From Craterostigma plantagineum (lineage: Eukaryota > Streptophyta > Magnoliopsida > Lamiales > Linderniaceae): a DNA stretch of 64,000 nucleotides. Positions within the stretch are counted from its first letter, which is position 1, and each line of letters starts with the position of its first letter. A program made the position numbers and the translations under genes. Under the pieces are notes generated by a model. That model did not search any database. It worked only from the letters and a program-made list of their open reading frames with translations, and was not told the DNA's origin. The stretch covers positions 482,001 to 546,000 of the forward strand of contig JAPQWV010000418.1 in the NCBI GenBank assembly GCA_027422505.1. The letters run 5' to 3'. Below, one piece after another: positions 45,196-55,659 of the stretch.

Positions 45196-46332
45196 TCATC
45201 AGAGTCGCTCCCTCCTAGTGCAGATTTCGAACATCCTCACACTAATGAACAATCAGAGATCCTTGGAAATCTAGATCCACAACTGGCTGATGCATCATTT
45301 TCAGCTTTGCCACATGAGTGCAAGTGGACTGGAGCTCACCCAGTTGATCAGATAATTGGCGATCCTTCAAGCGGAGTAAGGACATGACATCAACACAGTC
45401 TTTTCAGTTGTTTCTTAAGCCAAAATGAGCCCACTAAGGTAGCAGACGCACTACAAGACCCGGATTGGATTATTGCAATGCAAGAGGAAATCAACCAATT
45501 CGAACGTCTTCAAGTGTGGAAATTAGTACCCCGTCCGCATGGGAAAACTATCATTGGAACAAAATGGGTAATTAATAAAAAAATGAAGATGGCGAAGTGA
45601 TCAGGAACAAGGCACGATTAGTTGCTAAGGGATACAATCAACAGGAAGGCATTGACTACGACGAAACGTATGCTTCTGTTGCCCGAATTGAAGCCATTCG
45701 TCTTTTATTGGCTTACGCGGCTCATAAAGCCTTCAAGGTCTATCGAATGGACGTTAAAACCGCCTTTCTCAATGGCGTACTTAAAGAAGAAGTCTATGTC
45801 ACTCAGCCAGACGGCTACGTTATCAAGAACATCCCAATCACGTCTATTGATTGGATAAAGCTCTCTACGGACCAAAACAAGCACCACGTGCTTGGTATGA
45901 TGTCCTGTATGACTTTCTCGTAGTGTTTGGATTTATTCGTGGAACAATCGATACGACCCTCTTCATCAAATGGTAAGACAAGGATCTGATGGTCGTTCAA
46001 GTTTACGTCGACGACATCATTTTCGGTTTAACAAATCCACAGCTTTGCAAGAAGTTTGGAGATCTCATAAAGTGTAAATTCAAAATGAGCTACATGGAAG
46101 AGATGCAATTTTTCCTAAGACTTCAAGTCAGGCAGCTCAATGATGGGATATTTATCAGTCAAACAAAATATATCAATGACATCCTGAAAAGGTTCCATCA
46201 AGATCAGAGCAAGCCTCTCAGCACTCCCATGTCAACAAGCTGCAAGTTGGATGCCGATCCCACAGGAAAATCGGTCGACATCACACTCTATCGCAGCATA
46301 ATTGGATCTCTTCTCTACCTCACTTCTAGTTG
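45196..46332 (+). pseudogene. rt: E3 reverse transcriptase
   Basis: Entry motif HPVDQIIGDPSSGVRT near 45338, [10 protein letters not shown] at 45560, then frame 45597-45923 with [20 protein letters not shown] and [15 protein letters not shown] (first catalytic Asp intact, about 45752). Frame 45989-46333 has VYVDDIIFG (YVDD intact, about 46005) and ISQTKYINDILKRF, LSTPMSTSC. Stops at 45976 and 46333, and shifts near 45590 and 45850, break it. Better preserved than E2, which lost both catalytic sites. Confidence 0.85.
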
Positions 46333-46798
46333 ACTGGATATCATGTTTGCTAGCCTTTGTGCCCGCTTTCAAGCCGATCCCAAAGAATGGACAAGCTGAT
46401 TATGCAGGTTGCGAATGGACAAGAAAAGCACCTCTGGTGCCGCTCAATTTCTAGGCTAAAAGCTAGTCTGTTGGTCATCCAAAAAGCAAAATCGCATCTC
46501 AACTTCGACGGCTGACGCTGAATACGTCGCAGCCGCCAGCTGTTGCTCCCAGATGCTATGGATGCGGACTCAGCTTCGAGATTACGGGTACAATTTGAAT
46601 AACATACCCATATATAGTGATAGCCAAAGTGCCATCGCAATTACGTGCAATCCTGTTCAACATTCACGCACGAAACACATAGACATTAGATATCACTTTA
46701 TCAAAGATCACGTAGAAAAAGGCATCATTGACATATACTTTGTGAACATGGAATATCAACTAGCCGACATTTTCACCAACGCATTAGATGAAAAATGA
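46333..46798 (+). pseudogene. rh: E3 RNase H
   Basis: Broken pieces from 46350 (MFASLCARFQADPK), 46490 (STADAEYVAAASCCSQML), then frame 46553-46798: NIPIYSDSQSAIAITCNPVQ, SRTKHIDIRYHFIKD and QLADIFTNALDE, the usual C-terminal end of copia pol. The segment 46384-46400 shows a deletion relative to E2. Stop TGA at 46796-46798 is likely the original pol end. Confidence 0.85.
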
Positions 46799-48480
46799 TT
46801 CCAATTCCTTGACGGAAAATTAGGCATGTTGAATCTTCCGTAATATGTGCATTACCTGATCTTCTGTGCTATCACATGCTCTATTTTATGTGTTTTCCAT
46901 GCTCATTTGTCTTATCTTGCGTGATAATAAAATTACTAATAAATAACAAATAAAATAATAATAATAATAATAATAATAAACTATACATATACCTATAATA
47001 TAGGGGAATGAAGAAATCCTTAGGATGCTCGATCTATGTCACAGTTAGATTTCCCTGGCATGCAACTGATTACTTGCTTAATTTTGTCAGTCTAAGTCGC
47101 ATTCTTGTGTTCAAAGCTCATTTAGTTTGCTCCATTAGACACAAAGCCACTTTACATAAGTAAGAATTCTGGCCTGTTATTTTTCCTTTCTATTGATTCA
47201 TTCTTGAGCGAGGCACACATCAATTGCTTGTCTTAACTAGTGATTCTTGGCTTCACACTCACCTATCGTTAGATCCTTAGGAAAATTATTAGAGCACTTA
47301 GGAAACTCCTCACTTGGCCGTACATATAGAAAATTTGAATCCTTCAATATAGCCTTTAGTCATGCATTTTGAGCCTTCTCCGATGCCCTGTCTTCACTTG
47401 AACATCCTTTGAGCCTTCAACCGAATAACTAAGCCTTCGATGGGATATTCAATCGAGAAAAGGAGGGGGAGAAAACGAGACGACAAAGAAAAAGATGACA
47501 AAAGAAGGTGGAAAACACACACGAGGAATGCTCAACGCACAAAAATCAGTCCAAAAGAACCTGCCCCTAGACTATCACAATCTCATATCATTAGAAGGGG
47601 GTATGGATCTTGCTGTGAACTTCTCCATCGATAATCTTGTACACTCGTCAGAACGGCTGGAAAGAGGAGCACCACGAAGTAAACTTCTCCAACGATATTG
47701 AGACAACGAGAAGAGCAGCACGGCCTTGGGTTCGAATTCCACAACTGCGAACTTCTTCAAATCGATAATCTCTGAAACCTCACTAGGGATTAAGAGAAAA
47801 GGAGCGCGGTATCGACCCGAGAACGAACAAGAAGATCTTCGCCTTAGATAATCTCTCAGCCTCGTAGAGAAGCGGAGCTTCAGCTTGAGCAAGTGCAGAC
47901 TAAGTCAAAGAAAAATCATTAAAGGATGAGAAAGATAAACAATAAGATGGAAAATGGCAAAAAAAAAGGAGGAGAACGACGAAGAAAAGGAAGAAGATCC
48001 TTAGTCCACAACTCCAAAAACTATCATTCCCTTCTTAGTCCGAGCCAAATTAAAACCTTTCACAGTCTCTATGATTCCACATCGATGATCTTTCGCAAAG
48101 GTGAAATGAGTAAAAACGCCTCGATCACAGGTAAATTGACTTAAGATTGCTTGTGTTGACTAGAGTGATATAAATATAATCATCCCAAAGTAAAAAATAA
48201 CGAGTGCTAGAGTGAACCCAGTGAGAGTTGTCGAAATGGATCATTCTTTGAACTTAGGACTCTTGAGTTTGACGACATGACTTGACGGCATGTAATATTT
48301 TCAAGTGACTTGTGAAATTTTAGGCGTGACAATGATCATAGCAAAATAATCTGACCCCATACTATTAAAAAAATATGCAAAAGAAAAATTAGTATATATA
48401 TAGATATATGGTATTTTTTTTCTTTTCCTTTCTTCCAAAAAAAAAAAAAACTTTCGCATATTTTGAAATGAAATCTTATA
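46799..48480 (+). other. E3 post-pol region
   Basis: No gene. (AAT)n at 46955-46980, a purine run GAAAAGGAGGGGGAG at 47457-47471, four-unit tandem repeat at 47615-47890 (unit starts 47615, 47679, 47747, 47831). After 47894 it continues where E2 is cut (CAAGTGCAGACTAAG). ORFs 47440-47892 are through the repeats and unsupported. 48241-48362 matches the reverse of 9650-9770. Confidence 0.7.
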
Positions 48481-50735
48481 TTTCATATGCATTGACTTGT
48501 TTAAATGCGATTATCTATTTTTACTCATACCCTCGCGCGAGAATGAAAGTTACATGTATAGGATAACATGTATGTAGGCTAAAATGTGTTGAATTCGCGT
48601 ATCTCAAATTTTGTTGCATTGTTTGAGGGGTAGCACTTACAAACATATGCCTTAAAAGCTCCAGATAATTTTAGTGATCTTCCTCTAAGTGATGCAGAAG
48701 CAATGTGGAGGTCAATATTCTTCAAAACTTGGAGTATTCGGCATTAAACTTGTTGGTTGATTAAATTTTTGATCGCTAACATCTTTCTATGATTTTTGAA
48801 TTTAACCAATTGTTCTTATGAATGGGGAGCGTCACTAAAACAAGTATTGCTTCCATAATTAACTCTAATCATTCTCGAACATTTTGCTCTAAAGTTTTGC
48901 AGGTTCGCAAAATCTGATTTTGGAGCCAGATGTCATCATTCGAAATTTAAGGGAGTTAATTGCATTTATTTTCATATCTAGGGGGAGCGATGATGTGGTT
49001 GAAAACTTAAACTTCGGGTCTGTTTGAAATATATTGAAATTTTTTTTATCAAAAATTTGGGTTAAATTTGTACTATCCGATAAAAAATTATCGATCGAAA
49101 ATTAACTTGGGACCAAATGGCCATTTTCGCTTCAATTTCTCGAGCGAAAATCAAAACAGGAACCAAGTTTCTCGATCGCAAATTCTTCGATCGCAAACAA
49201 TAATGGGCCTTGAATTTCAAGCGTCGAATAAGCGTCTAAGCAGCCCATTTAACGAATTTAATTCTTGCAGTCGAAAATTCCCAAATACACGTAAAATCCT
49301 CAATCGTAAAATTCAACAGTCAGATTCTCTCGCGCAAAACTTTTACTCTCAAAAGACGAACGTCAAAATCTTCAAAATCTTTCGATTTCTCACCTAATTA
49401 TCATCTTTTGAAGGTAGATTTGACTTCCTTTAGGGTTTGTCGTGCATTTAAACTATATTTGCATCTATATTATGTGATCTTTCGCCTGATTCTGTATTAA
49501 AATCTCGATTGTACAGAATGTGAAAACTCGAATGATATTTTCCAGTATTTACGAGCATTATAGATGTATAATATGGGTTAAAACTGATACTTTTAAGCAT
49601 TCTGGGAACATATCGTTTCGATTAGGTGCATTCTTAAAAGTTGATTTTGATTTCGACTAAGACTGGGTTTTCAAGTGTTAAAGGCGTCGAAGAACTTTCT
49701 CGATCGCAAACAGTGTCAATTGAATTTCAATTTGATTGATTTACTGTTTGTGTCGTAAAAGATTTTCGATCGCTAAATTTCTTTTTGGTCGTTAACATAA
49801 TAACGCTGATCGAAAAATAATTACAATCGAGAAATTAATTTTTGATTTTATGCGAGCGAAACGATTACTGAACTGAATGGATAAAATCTTTCTTTTAATT
49901 TTCGAGCGCAAAACTTACTGTCGAAAATTTCGATTTCAATTTTGTTCTCGGTCGAAACGTTTAGCGGCGAAAAAATTAATTTTTCGACGATGAAATTTCT
50001 CGATCGTAAAAGCACGCAGCAATTAATTGATCGATCGAAAATTTTCTCGATGGTTGACTTAGTATCTCGTTGACAATTTTCTCGATCGTAAAATTTTGCA
50101 GCGAAAAACCTTTTCAAAATCGAAAATCTTTCTCGCTAAATACGAGCGTAATCTATGAAGCGAATCTAACGAGCTAAAGAGTCTAGATAGTCTAACGAGA
50201 AGCGAGTCTAACTTTCACAGCGAAAAATTTTATTCACGCGCGAAAAATTTTGATCGTAAATTTACATGGAAATCCAATTTCTCGATCGGATATTTACACG
50301 AAAATTTTTCTCGACCGTAAAATTTCTCGGCTACAGTACCACAACTCAAGTTCAAACACTTAGAAATTTTCTAAGTCCTTTGTAAACTGTAGCTATCATT
50401 AGCGAATAAAATTTTCGATCGCAAATATTTAATTCGAAATCACATTTAGGCAATTCAATTGAGAATTTCATTTCTCGAGCGATAAAAAGCACGGAGTAAA
50501 TAGTACTTAACACTTAGCAAAAATTTTCGACCAATTTCGTTGAACTTACATGCATATGTCGAAAATAAAATTATTTCTTAAAAAATTCACTCTATATGAC
50601 CTATATTTCATTGACATTTCCACTACAATTTTATCAAACATGTTATAAATAGCTTCATCATTATGGTCTGATAAATTCGAATTTCGACTAAATTTTAATG
50701 TAGCTAATGATTTGAATGTATTTCAGATGGATCAC
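48481..50735 (+). other. E3 3' extended region and leader-like array
   Basis: 48481-49850 is homologous to 57896-59210: CCCTCGCRCRA, TTGAGGGG, GGAGTTAATTGCATTT and TAGGGGGAGC occur in the same order. From 49060 to 50520 the TTCGATCG-type motif is dense (at least 20 copies), as in gag leaders. It precedes the ORF at 50736. ORFs here are low-complexity and unsupported. Confidence 0.65.
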
Positions 50736-51467
50736 TACCCTACCTACAACCATATATACGAGAAGGCCATGTACCTTAACGTCCACGACACGAACTTCCA
50801 ACTGGATCTAACCACCTTTCGGTGTCCAGACGACATCATCGTGTCCATACTGCAAGGCCATCGACTGCGGCATGCTCTTACCGTGACGGCCTCAGTACCG
50901 ATGGTCTACCTTCAGCAGTTTTGGGGAATGATCAAGAGCCTCATCATGAACGGGGCGTATCACTTCACTACAGTTGTAGGGACGAGGCACATCTGTATGA
51001 GCAAGAATGAACTCAGACTTCTGCTCGACCTCCTCACAGCCAAAATTACGACCCCCTCCCATAAGATGATGAAATGGTGCATGACTTCCTCCAGATGGGG
51101 TACCGTCCGCCGCTCACCAAACTAGCTCAGATGCAGAGCAACGGGATTCCCCATCCGTGGAAGATACTTTTTGGCATAATCAAAGTGTTTTTCCCCGAAG
51201 CATGCAGGCTTCGACAAAGGCAACGGCCACTCCGGATATTTCATGGGTAATGTTCTCGCGGAATTACGATTTCGCTCAACTGATCTGGAACGACCTCGCA
51301 GAGCAGATCAGACAGAAAGAGAACAAACGGTCCAAAAATGTGCCGTACGTGAGATGGTTCTCCGTCATCATCCGACAACAAATGGAGATGTACGAGCAGA
51401 ATATTCCCCGCCTGTCTCCGGGAGGAAACTATCAGCCATCTAGGCTCAAGTTCTTCCACAACCCCAG
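50712..51467 (+). pseudogene. Retroelement-associated ORF of unknown function, 3' truncated
   Basis: From ATG 50736 (or 50712) the frame reads MDHYPTYNHIYEKAMYLNVH, then SVPMVYLQQFWGMIKSLI near 50897-50950. After a shift near 51050 the reading continues (VHDFLQMGYRPPLTKLAQMQ, then HPWKILFGIIKVFFPEACR), and after another near 51220, LIWNDLAEQIRQKENKR and VPYVRWFSVIIRQQMEMYEQ. I recall similar YLQQFW-type proteins annotated in LTR retroelements of several eudicots, mostly as hypothetical; function unknown. It lies after pol. The gypsy LTR-C cuts it at 51467. Confidence 0.6.
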
Positions 51468-53908
51468 TGTGGCGACCCTACTTTTTTAACTACAATTAGT
51501 GGCGGATTTCCGCAACGTAGGCCGCGGAAGGCCCGTCTAATTTAAAACTTTTTCCTAGAATAATATACATTATGACCAAATGTTGTTCACATAGTCAGTC
51601 TATACAAAGGCCGTAGCCCCGAAATAACAAAATAGCAAAAACCCTAACGCCGCTCCACAGGTCGCATCCATGTACCGCCCCGCCCTCAAAAGTCCGTGGA
51701 GCACCGCCACCAGCCGCCTCAGCCTTGACGCATAGTGGCGTCAGACTCAGTACCTACAACACGTAAACACTGAGCAATGTTGCCCAGTAGGTGAATACAA
51801 TGCATGTATGCAAGTGTGCGCTCAATCCCAATCCCAATATCTCACATGCCATGCACACTCTTTCTTTTCCCACATTCCTATCTCACATCACAATACGGGG
51901 CCCAGGGTTAGGCTCACGCGCGCAATAAATATCATGGTTGGTCACGTGAATCCACCCGTAATCAGCGGTAAGCTACGCCGGTAGTGCACTGATCGATCAC
52001 GTCAATGGCCACCTACCGGGTCGTCTCTTCCACAATAAATCATGGGCGGTCAAGCCCGTATCCATATATATATAATCATCTGGCGTTTTGCACCTCGAAC
52101 CGACCACATCCGAGTAGACAGATCGATCACGTCTGTCTCGGCCAGGTAATCTGTGAGCCTAACAAGTCGTCACAATAATCTCAATCTACCCCCACTTAAC
52201 AATACCTCGAATCATCACCGTCTCAATACGGTGGAAACCATCTCTCGCCCTCACGTGATATGCACGTGCCATGCATATATGTGGTACATAAAAACGTGGT
52301 TTCACATAAAACATATATAAATCAGGTAAATCACGTAAGTTACAGAAATCATCGAATCACATAAAACACATAAATCACACATGTGTTTACACATTGTAGA
52401 TGGATGATCCACCTAGCTGTCCTCCCGCTATAATCAAATAGGGAATCCGGTGTAGTCCCTATATATCGATCCTCTGAATATTGAAAATATTTTCACATTA
52501 ATAAATTTACTAAGTCATATAAGTTTCGAAAATGCTAAAATTATTAAAACCCTAAAATTTATGAAAACCTAAAAATAATGAAATTCCTAAAAATAAATAA
52601 AACCTAGAAGTAGCAAAACCCTAAAATACTGAAAATTTATTAACTGAAATACAATGTCGAAATCTGTACAAACATAACTAATGTCGAGATCTATAACATG
52701 TCGAAATCTTTTCTAACTTGATGATGTCGAGATACTTATAAGACACATCTCGAGATTATTCTATGAAGATATTTCGAAATCTTTGTTATGATATAATTAT
52801 CACTTCTCGACATCTATATAAGATATATCTCGAGAAAAGCAATGCCGAGATCTTTAAAAGGTAAATGTCGAATTGTTGTTATTGTCGAGATCTATTATCT
52901 CGATATCTTATACTGTCGAGATCCTATGTTAAGAAGTAAATGTCGAAATCTGTTATGAGGTTGTGGAAGTCCTACTAGTTATCGAGCTTATGTCGACTTT
53001 TGTTATATATCTCGAAGTTCCCTTATTATATATATATATATATATCTCGAAATCTTTTCTAATTATTATACTATTATATCTCGAGTTCTAGCTCTGTTAA
53101 ATCTCGGGACTTCTTGGTAAAACATCTCGAGATTCTACCTATCACTCATTTCGACATTCAAGCTAAACCTTCAAAATTCTCAAGAGCCGAATTCATATAT
53201 TATTAAATTCATCTTCAAAAATCATATCAATTCCAGAAAAGAACTCTTGAAATCAAACAATTATTAATATTTCATGTACCAAAGATCACTAGTACTCCTA
53301 TTTCATCATATAACTCACATAGTCAGTGGTTAAACTCGAACAGTTAGGGTTTTCTATGCATTGAAATTTCGAAACTGCTTATATTTATTTACCTACCCGT
53401 GAAAACAACACATATGACTATAAAATAAAGTTACGTATACTAAGTATCAAGAAACTCTTGCGTACCTTACGTTGAGATTATGTAGTTTTGATTTGAGGAG
53501 GTTTTCCACAAGTTTTTGTTTTGTTAATGACTTTCTCCCTCTCTGATGTTCTTCATATGATAAGTATACATGAGCATCTCGATTGTTGTGAGGGATTAGA
53601 CAAGAAGGTGACATATTTTTCTTTAAGTCCAAGCAACGTGATAAGCCCTATCACAAATTAAATGCTTTTGGGCCTTATTTAAGTATTACGATTATAAGTA
53701 TAGTCCATAATGTATTTATAATTTGGGGTTTTTAGGTCTAAATTCATGGTTAAGTTTTAGCCCAATATTACAACTTCCTCCTAGTCCCAATACTACGGAA
53801 ATTATATTCTACTTTCATAACTCAAACCTTTCTAATAAACTTCCTAATTACCAAATTATGTTATAAATTTACATTGAAATCCCGTACTAAATTATTACGG
53901 GTATTACA
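51468..53908 (-). mobile_element. Gypsy LTR-C, minus strand
   Basis: 2,441 bp. On the minus strand it starts TGTAATACCCGTAATAATT at 53908 and ends GGGTCGCCACA at 51468, the same ends as LTR-A. It shares the blocks AGCGGGAGGACAGCTAGGTG (52436-52410) and TTTTGAGGGCGGGGCGGTAC (51690-51671). Flanks are CCCAG and AACTG, not a duplication. Left neighbour is the ORF cut at 51467; right neighbour is a LINE cut at 53909. Open frames inside are unsupported. Confidence 0.85.
52650..53160. repeat. Dispersed TGTCGAGATCT/ATCTCGAGAT motif array in LTR-C
   Basis: About 22 copies of TGTCGAGATCT, TGTCGAAATCT, ATCTCGAGATT or variants in 510 bp, for example at 52655, 52682, 52699, 52725, 52747, 52770, 52843, 52883, 52914, 52941, 53044 and 53122. 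ATCTCGAGAT is a perfect palindrome. Spacers vary in length and sequence. Includes (TA)n at 53026-53044. Confidence 0.9.
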
Positions 53909-53919
53909 AACTGCCCCCT

Positions 53920-55659
53920 TTAATGTATAACAACATTTACCCATTTGATCCATAATGAGTCATTATCTAATGTAATGTCCCAGATTTGTTTCCCTGTCAA
54001 AGCTGCATTCCACGTTTCGCAGTCTCGCATGCTTAACCCTCCCAGCTTTTTCGGCCTACACACTTGTTCCCAGTTCAGTAGTGGGATGGATTTGCCGTGT
54101 TCCTTCTTTCCCCACAGGAAGTCTCTGCACGCTCGATCCATCTCCTTCACTACTGATTTTGGTAGCATAAAAATAGCCCCCCAATAACCGTGTGTAGTTA
54201 ACAGGACCGAATTGATCAGACACAACCTACCTGCGTAAGATAGGTTTCTAGTTGCCCAACATTTTAGTCTACCTGTTATCTTCTCAATCAGACTTTGACA
54301 TTCTCTTCGGTTCCATTTGGTTGGTGAGATTGGAACTCCCAAATATCGCATAGGAAATTGCCCCTGACTGAAGCCCGTGATGTTTATAATCTGGTCCAAT
54401 TCTTGTCGAGATGTCCCAACTACAAACATGTTGGATTTCTGTGGATTAGCTTCCAACCCAGAAATGCCCCGGAACTGGTCTAGTGTTTCCTTGATGACCT
54501 TCACAGCACCCTGCCTCCCTTTACAGAAAATCATTAGGTCATCTGCAAAGCATAAGTTGACCAGCTTCACTCTCTTGCACATAGGATGATAACCGAATCG
54601 GGGGTCTTTAGCTGATAACAGCAACTGCATTGTCAAGTATTCCATAACAATAACAAAAAGTAGAGGGGAAAGATGATCACCTTGCCTCAGCCCTCTGCCA
54701 CATTTAATGTTCCCTTCTTGTGATCCATTAATGGATATGGTATATGAGACTGTTGTAACGCATTCCATGATCCACTTGATGAATTTCATTGGGAATCTAA
54801 GCATACACAGCCAAGCCTTTAAAAATCCCCAATCAACCGTATCATAGGCTTTCCTTACATCTACTTTCATAAGAGCTCGAGCAGAGGCATGGCTCCTATT
54901 ATACAATCTGATCAAGTCTTGGCACAGTAGTATATTGTGCACTATCGACCTCCCTTCGACAAACGCACTTTGGTTTGCATTGACTACTTTAGGCAGCATG
55001 GGCTTAAGTCTGTTGCACAGTAGCTTGGAGATGCACTTGTACACTGTGTTGCAGCAGGAAATTGGTCTGTAATCCTGAGCTGTAACAGGGTGGTGAACCT
55101 TTGGGATCAGACATAAGATTGTATTGTTCACCCGGGGCAACATCTTCCCACTCTGGAAAAATTCCAGAATAGCCTCAGTTACTTGCTCCCCCACGATGTT
55201 CCAGGCATGTTGAAAAAATCCACTTTCATATCCATCCGGGCCAGGGGCAACCTCCTTATGGATTCCTTTCATAGCTGCAGCCACCTCCTTTCTGTCAAAA
55301 GGTCTGATAAGCTCCAGTTGATCTAGCAGAGATAATCTGTACCCCTCATCTGCCACCAGAGGGTCAAGCTGTGGGTGCACTGATCTATCTTTGGCTAGCA
55401 TGGACTGATAGTACTCAGCAAAGTGCTTATGTACTTCCCTGGGATCAGATAGGAGTGTACCCTCTGCTGTATGGACAGATACTACCCTGTTCCTGTATGC
55501 TCTTCTTTTGATCACTGCATGGAAAAAAGCTGTATTCTGATCACCCGTGGCCATCCACTTGGTTTTAGCTTTCTGTCTCAAAAATTGCTTATTAGCTTTG
55601 CTTAAGAAGCCATACTCCCTTCTGGTACTCTCTTCCTTCGCCTGCAACTCACAGTTCAT
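53920..55659 (-). CDS. LINE ORF2 reverse transcriptase domain (579 codons open)
   Basis: This is the longest open frame in the window. It should make the RT of target-primed reverse transcription at nuclear DNA. Motifs in order: LNRKEVAAAMKGIH-like entry (FDRKEVAAAMKGIHKEVAPG), SAFVEGRSIVHNILLCQDLI, KVDVRKAYDTVDW (first catalytic Asp), GLRQGDHLSPLLFVI (His where Pro is usual), LCFADDLMIFCKG (FADD intact), then RYLGVPIS. It ends in a TAA at 53920-53922 created by a one-base shift near a conserved Y-I-K-G-type tail. The start MNCELQAKEE is just the first Met; the frame belongs to the larger ORF2 whose 5' part is in another frame. Confidence 0.9.
   Translation of the reverse strand: MNCELQAKEESTRREYGFLSKANKQFLRQKAKTKWMATGDQNTAFFHAVIKRRAYRNRVVSVHTAEGTLLSDPREVHKHFAEYYQSMLAKDRSVHPQLDPLVADEGYRLSLLDQLELIRPFDRKEVAAAMKGIHKEVAPGPDGYESGFFQHAWNIVGEQVTEAILEFFQSGKMLPRVNNTILCLIPKVHHPVTAQDYRPISCCNTVYKCISKLLCNRLKPMLPKVVNANQSAFVEGRSIVHNILLCQDLIRLYNRSHASARALMKVDVRKAYDTVDWGFLKAWLCMLRFPMKFIKWIMECVTTVSYTISINGSQEGNIKCGRGLRQGDHLSPLLFVIVMEYLTMQLLLSAKDPRFGYHPMCKRVKLVNLCFADDLMIFCKGRQGAVKVIKETLDQFRGISGLEANPQKSNMFVVGTSRQELDQIINITGFSQGQFPMRYLGVPISPTKWNRRECQSLIEKITGRLKCWATRNLSYAGRLCLINSVLLTTHGYWGAIFMLPKSVVKEMDRACRDFLWGKKEHGKSIPLLNWEQVCRPKKLGGLSMRDCETWNAALTGKQIWDITLDNDSLWIKWVNVVIH

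Larger units (their letters stand above)
39501..51467 (+). mobile_element. E3: copia family E element (SIRE-like), most complete copy
   Basis: LTR, primer site, leader, gag with UBN2, zinc knuckle and coiled coil, protease, integrase, RT, RNase H, post-pol repeats, a long 3' region, and an extra ORF at 50736. No 3' LTR before the gypsy LTR-C at 51468. Its LTR abuts E2 at a place internal to family E, so E3 was probably inserted into E2. Domain order PR-INT-RT-RH is copia. SIRE/Maximus-like placement is inferred from the long gag and the ORF after pol. Confidence 0.8.

Noticed and set aside
47440..47892. ORFs across the post-pol tandem units
   Set aside because: Frames change with unit length in E2 versus E3, so no conserved protein is encoded.
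53909..53922. Polypurine tract (minus strand AAAGGGGGCAGTT) before LTR-C
   Set aside because: In the shifted LINE frame this reads Y-I-K-G-G-S, the usual continuation of LINE RT, so it is LINE coding sequence that only resembles a purine tract.
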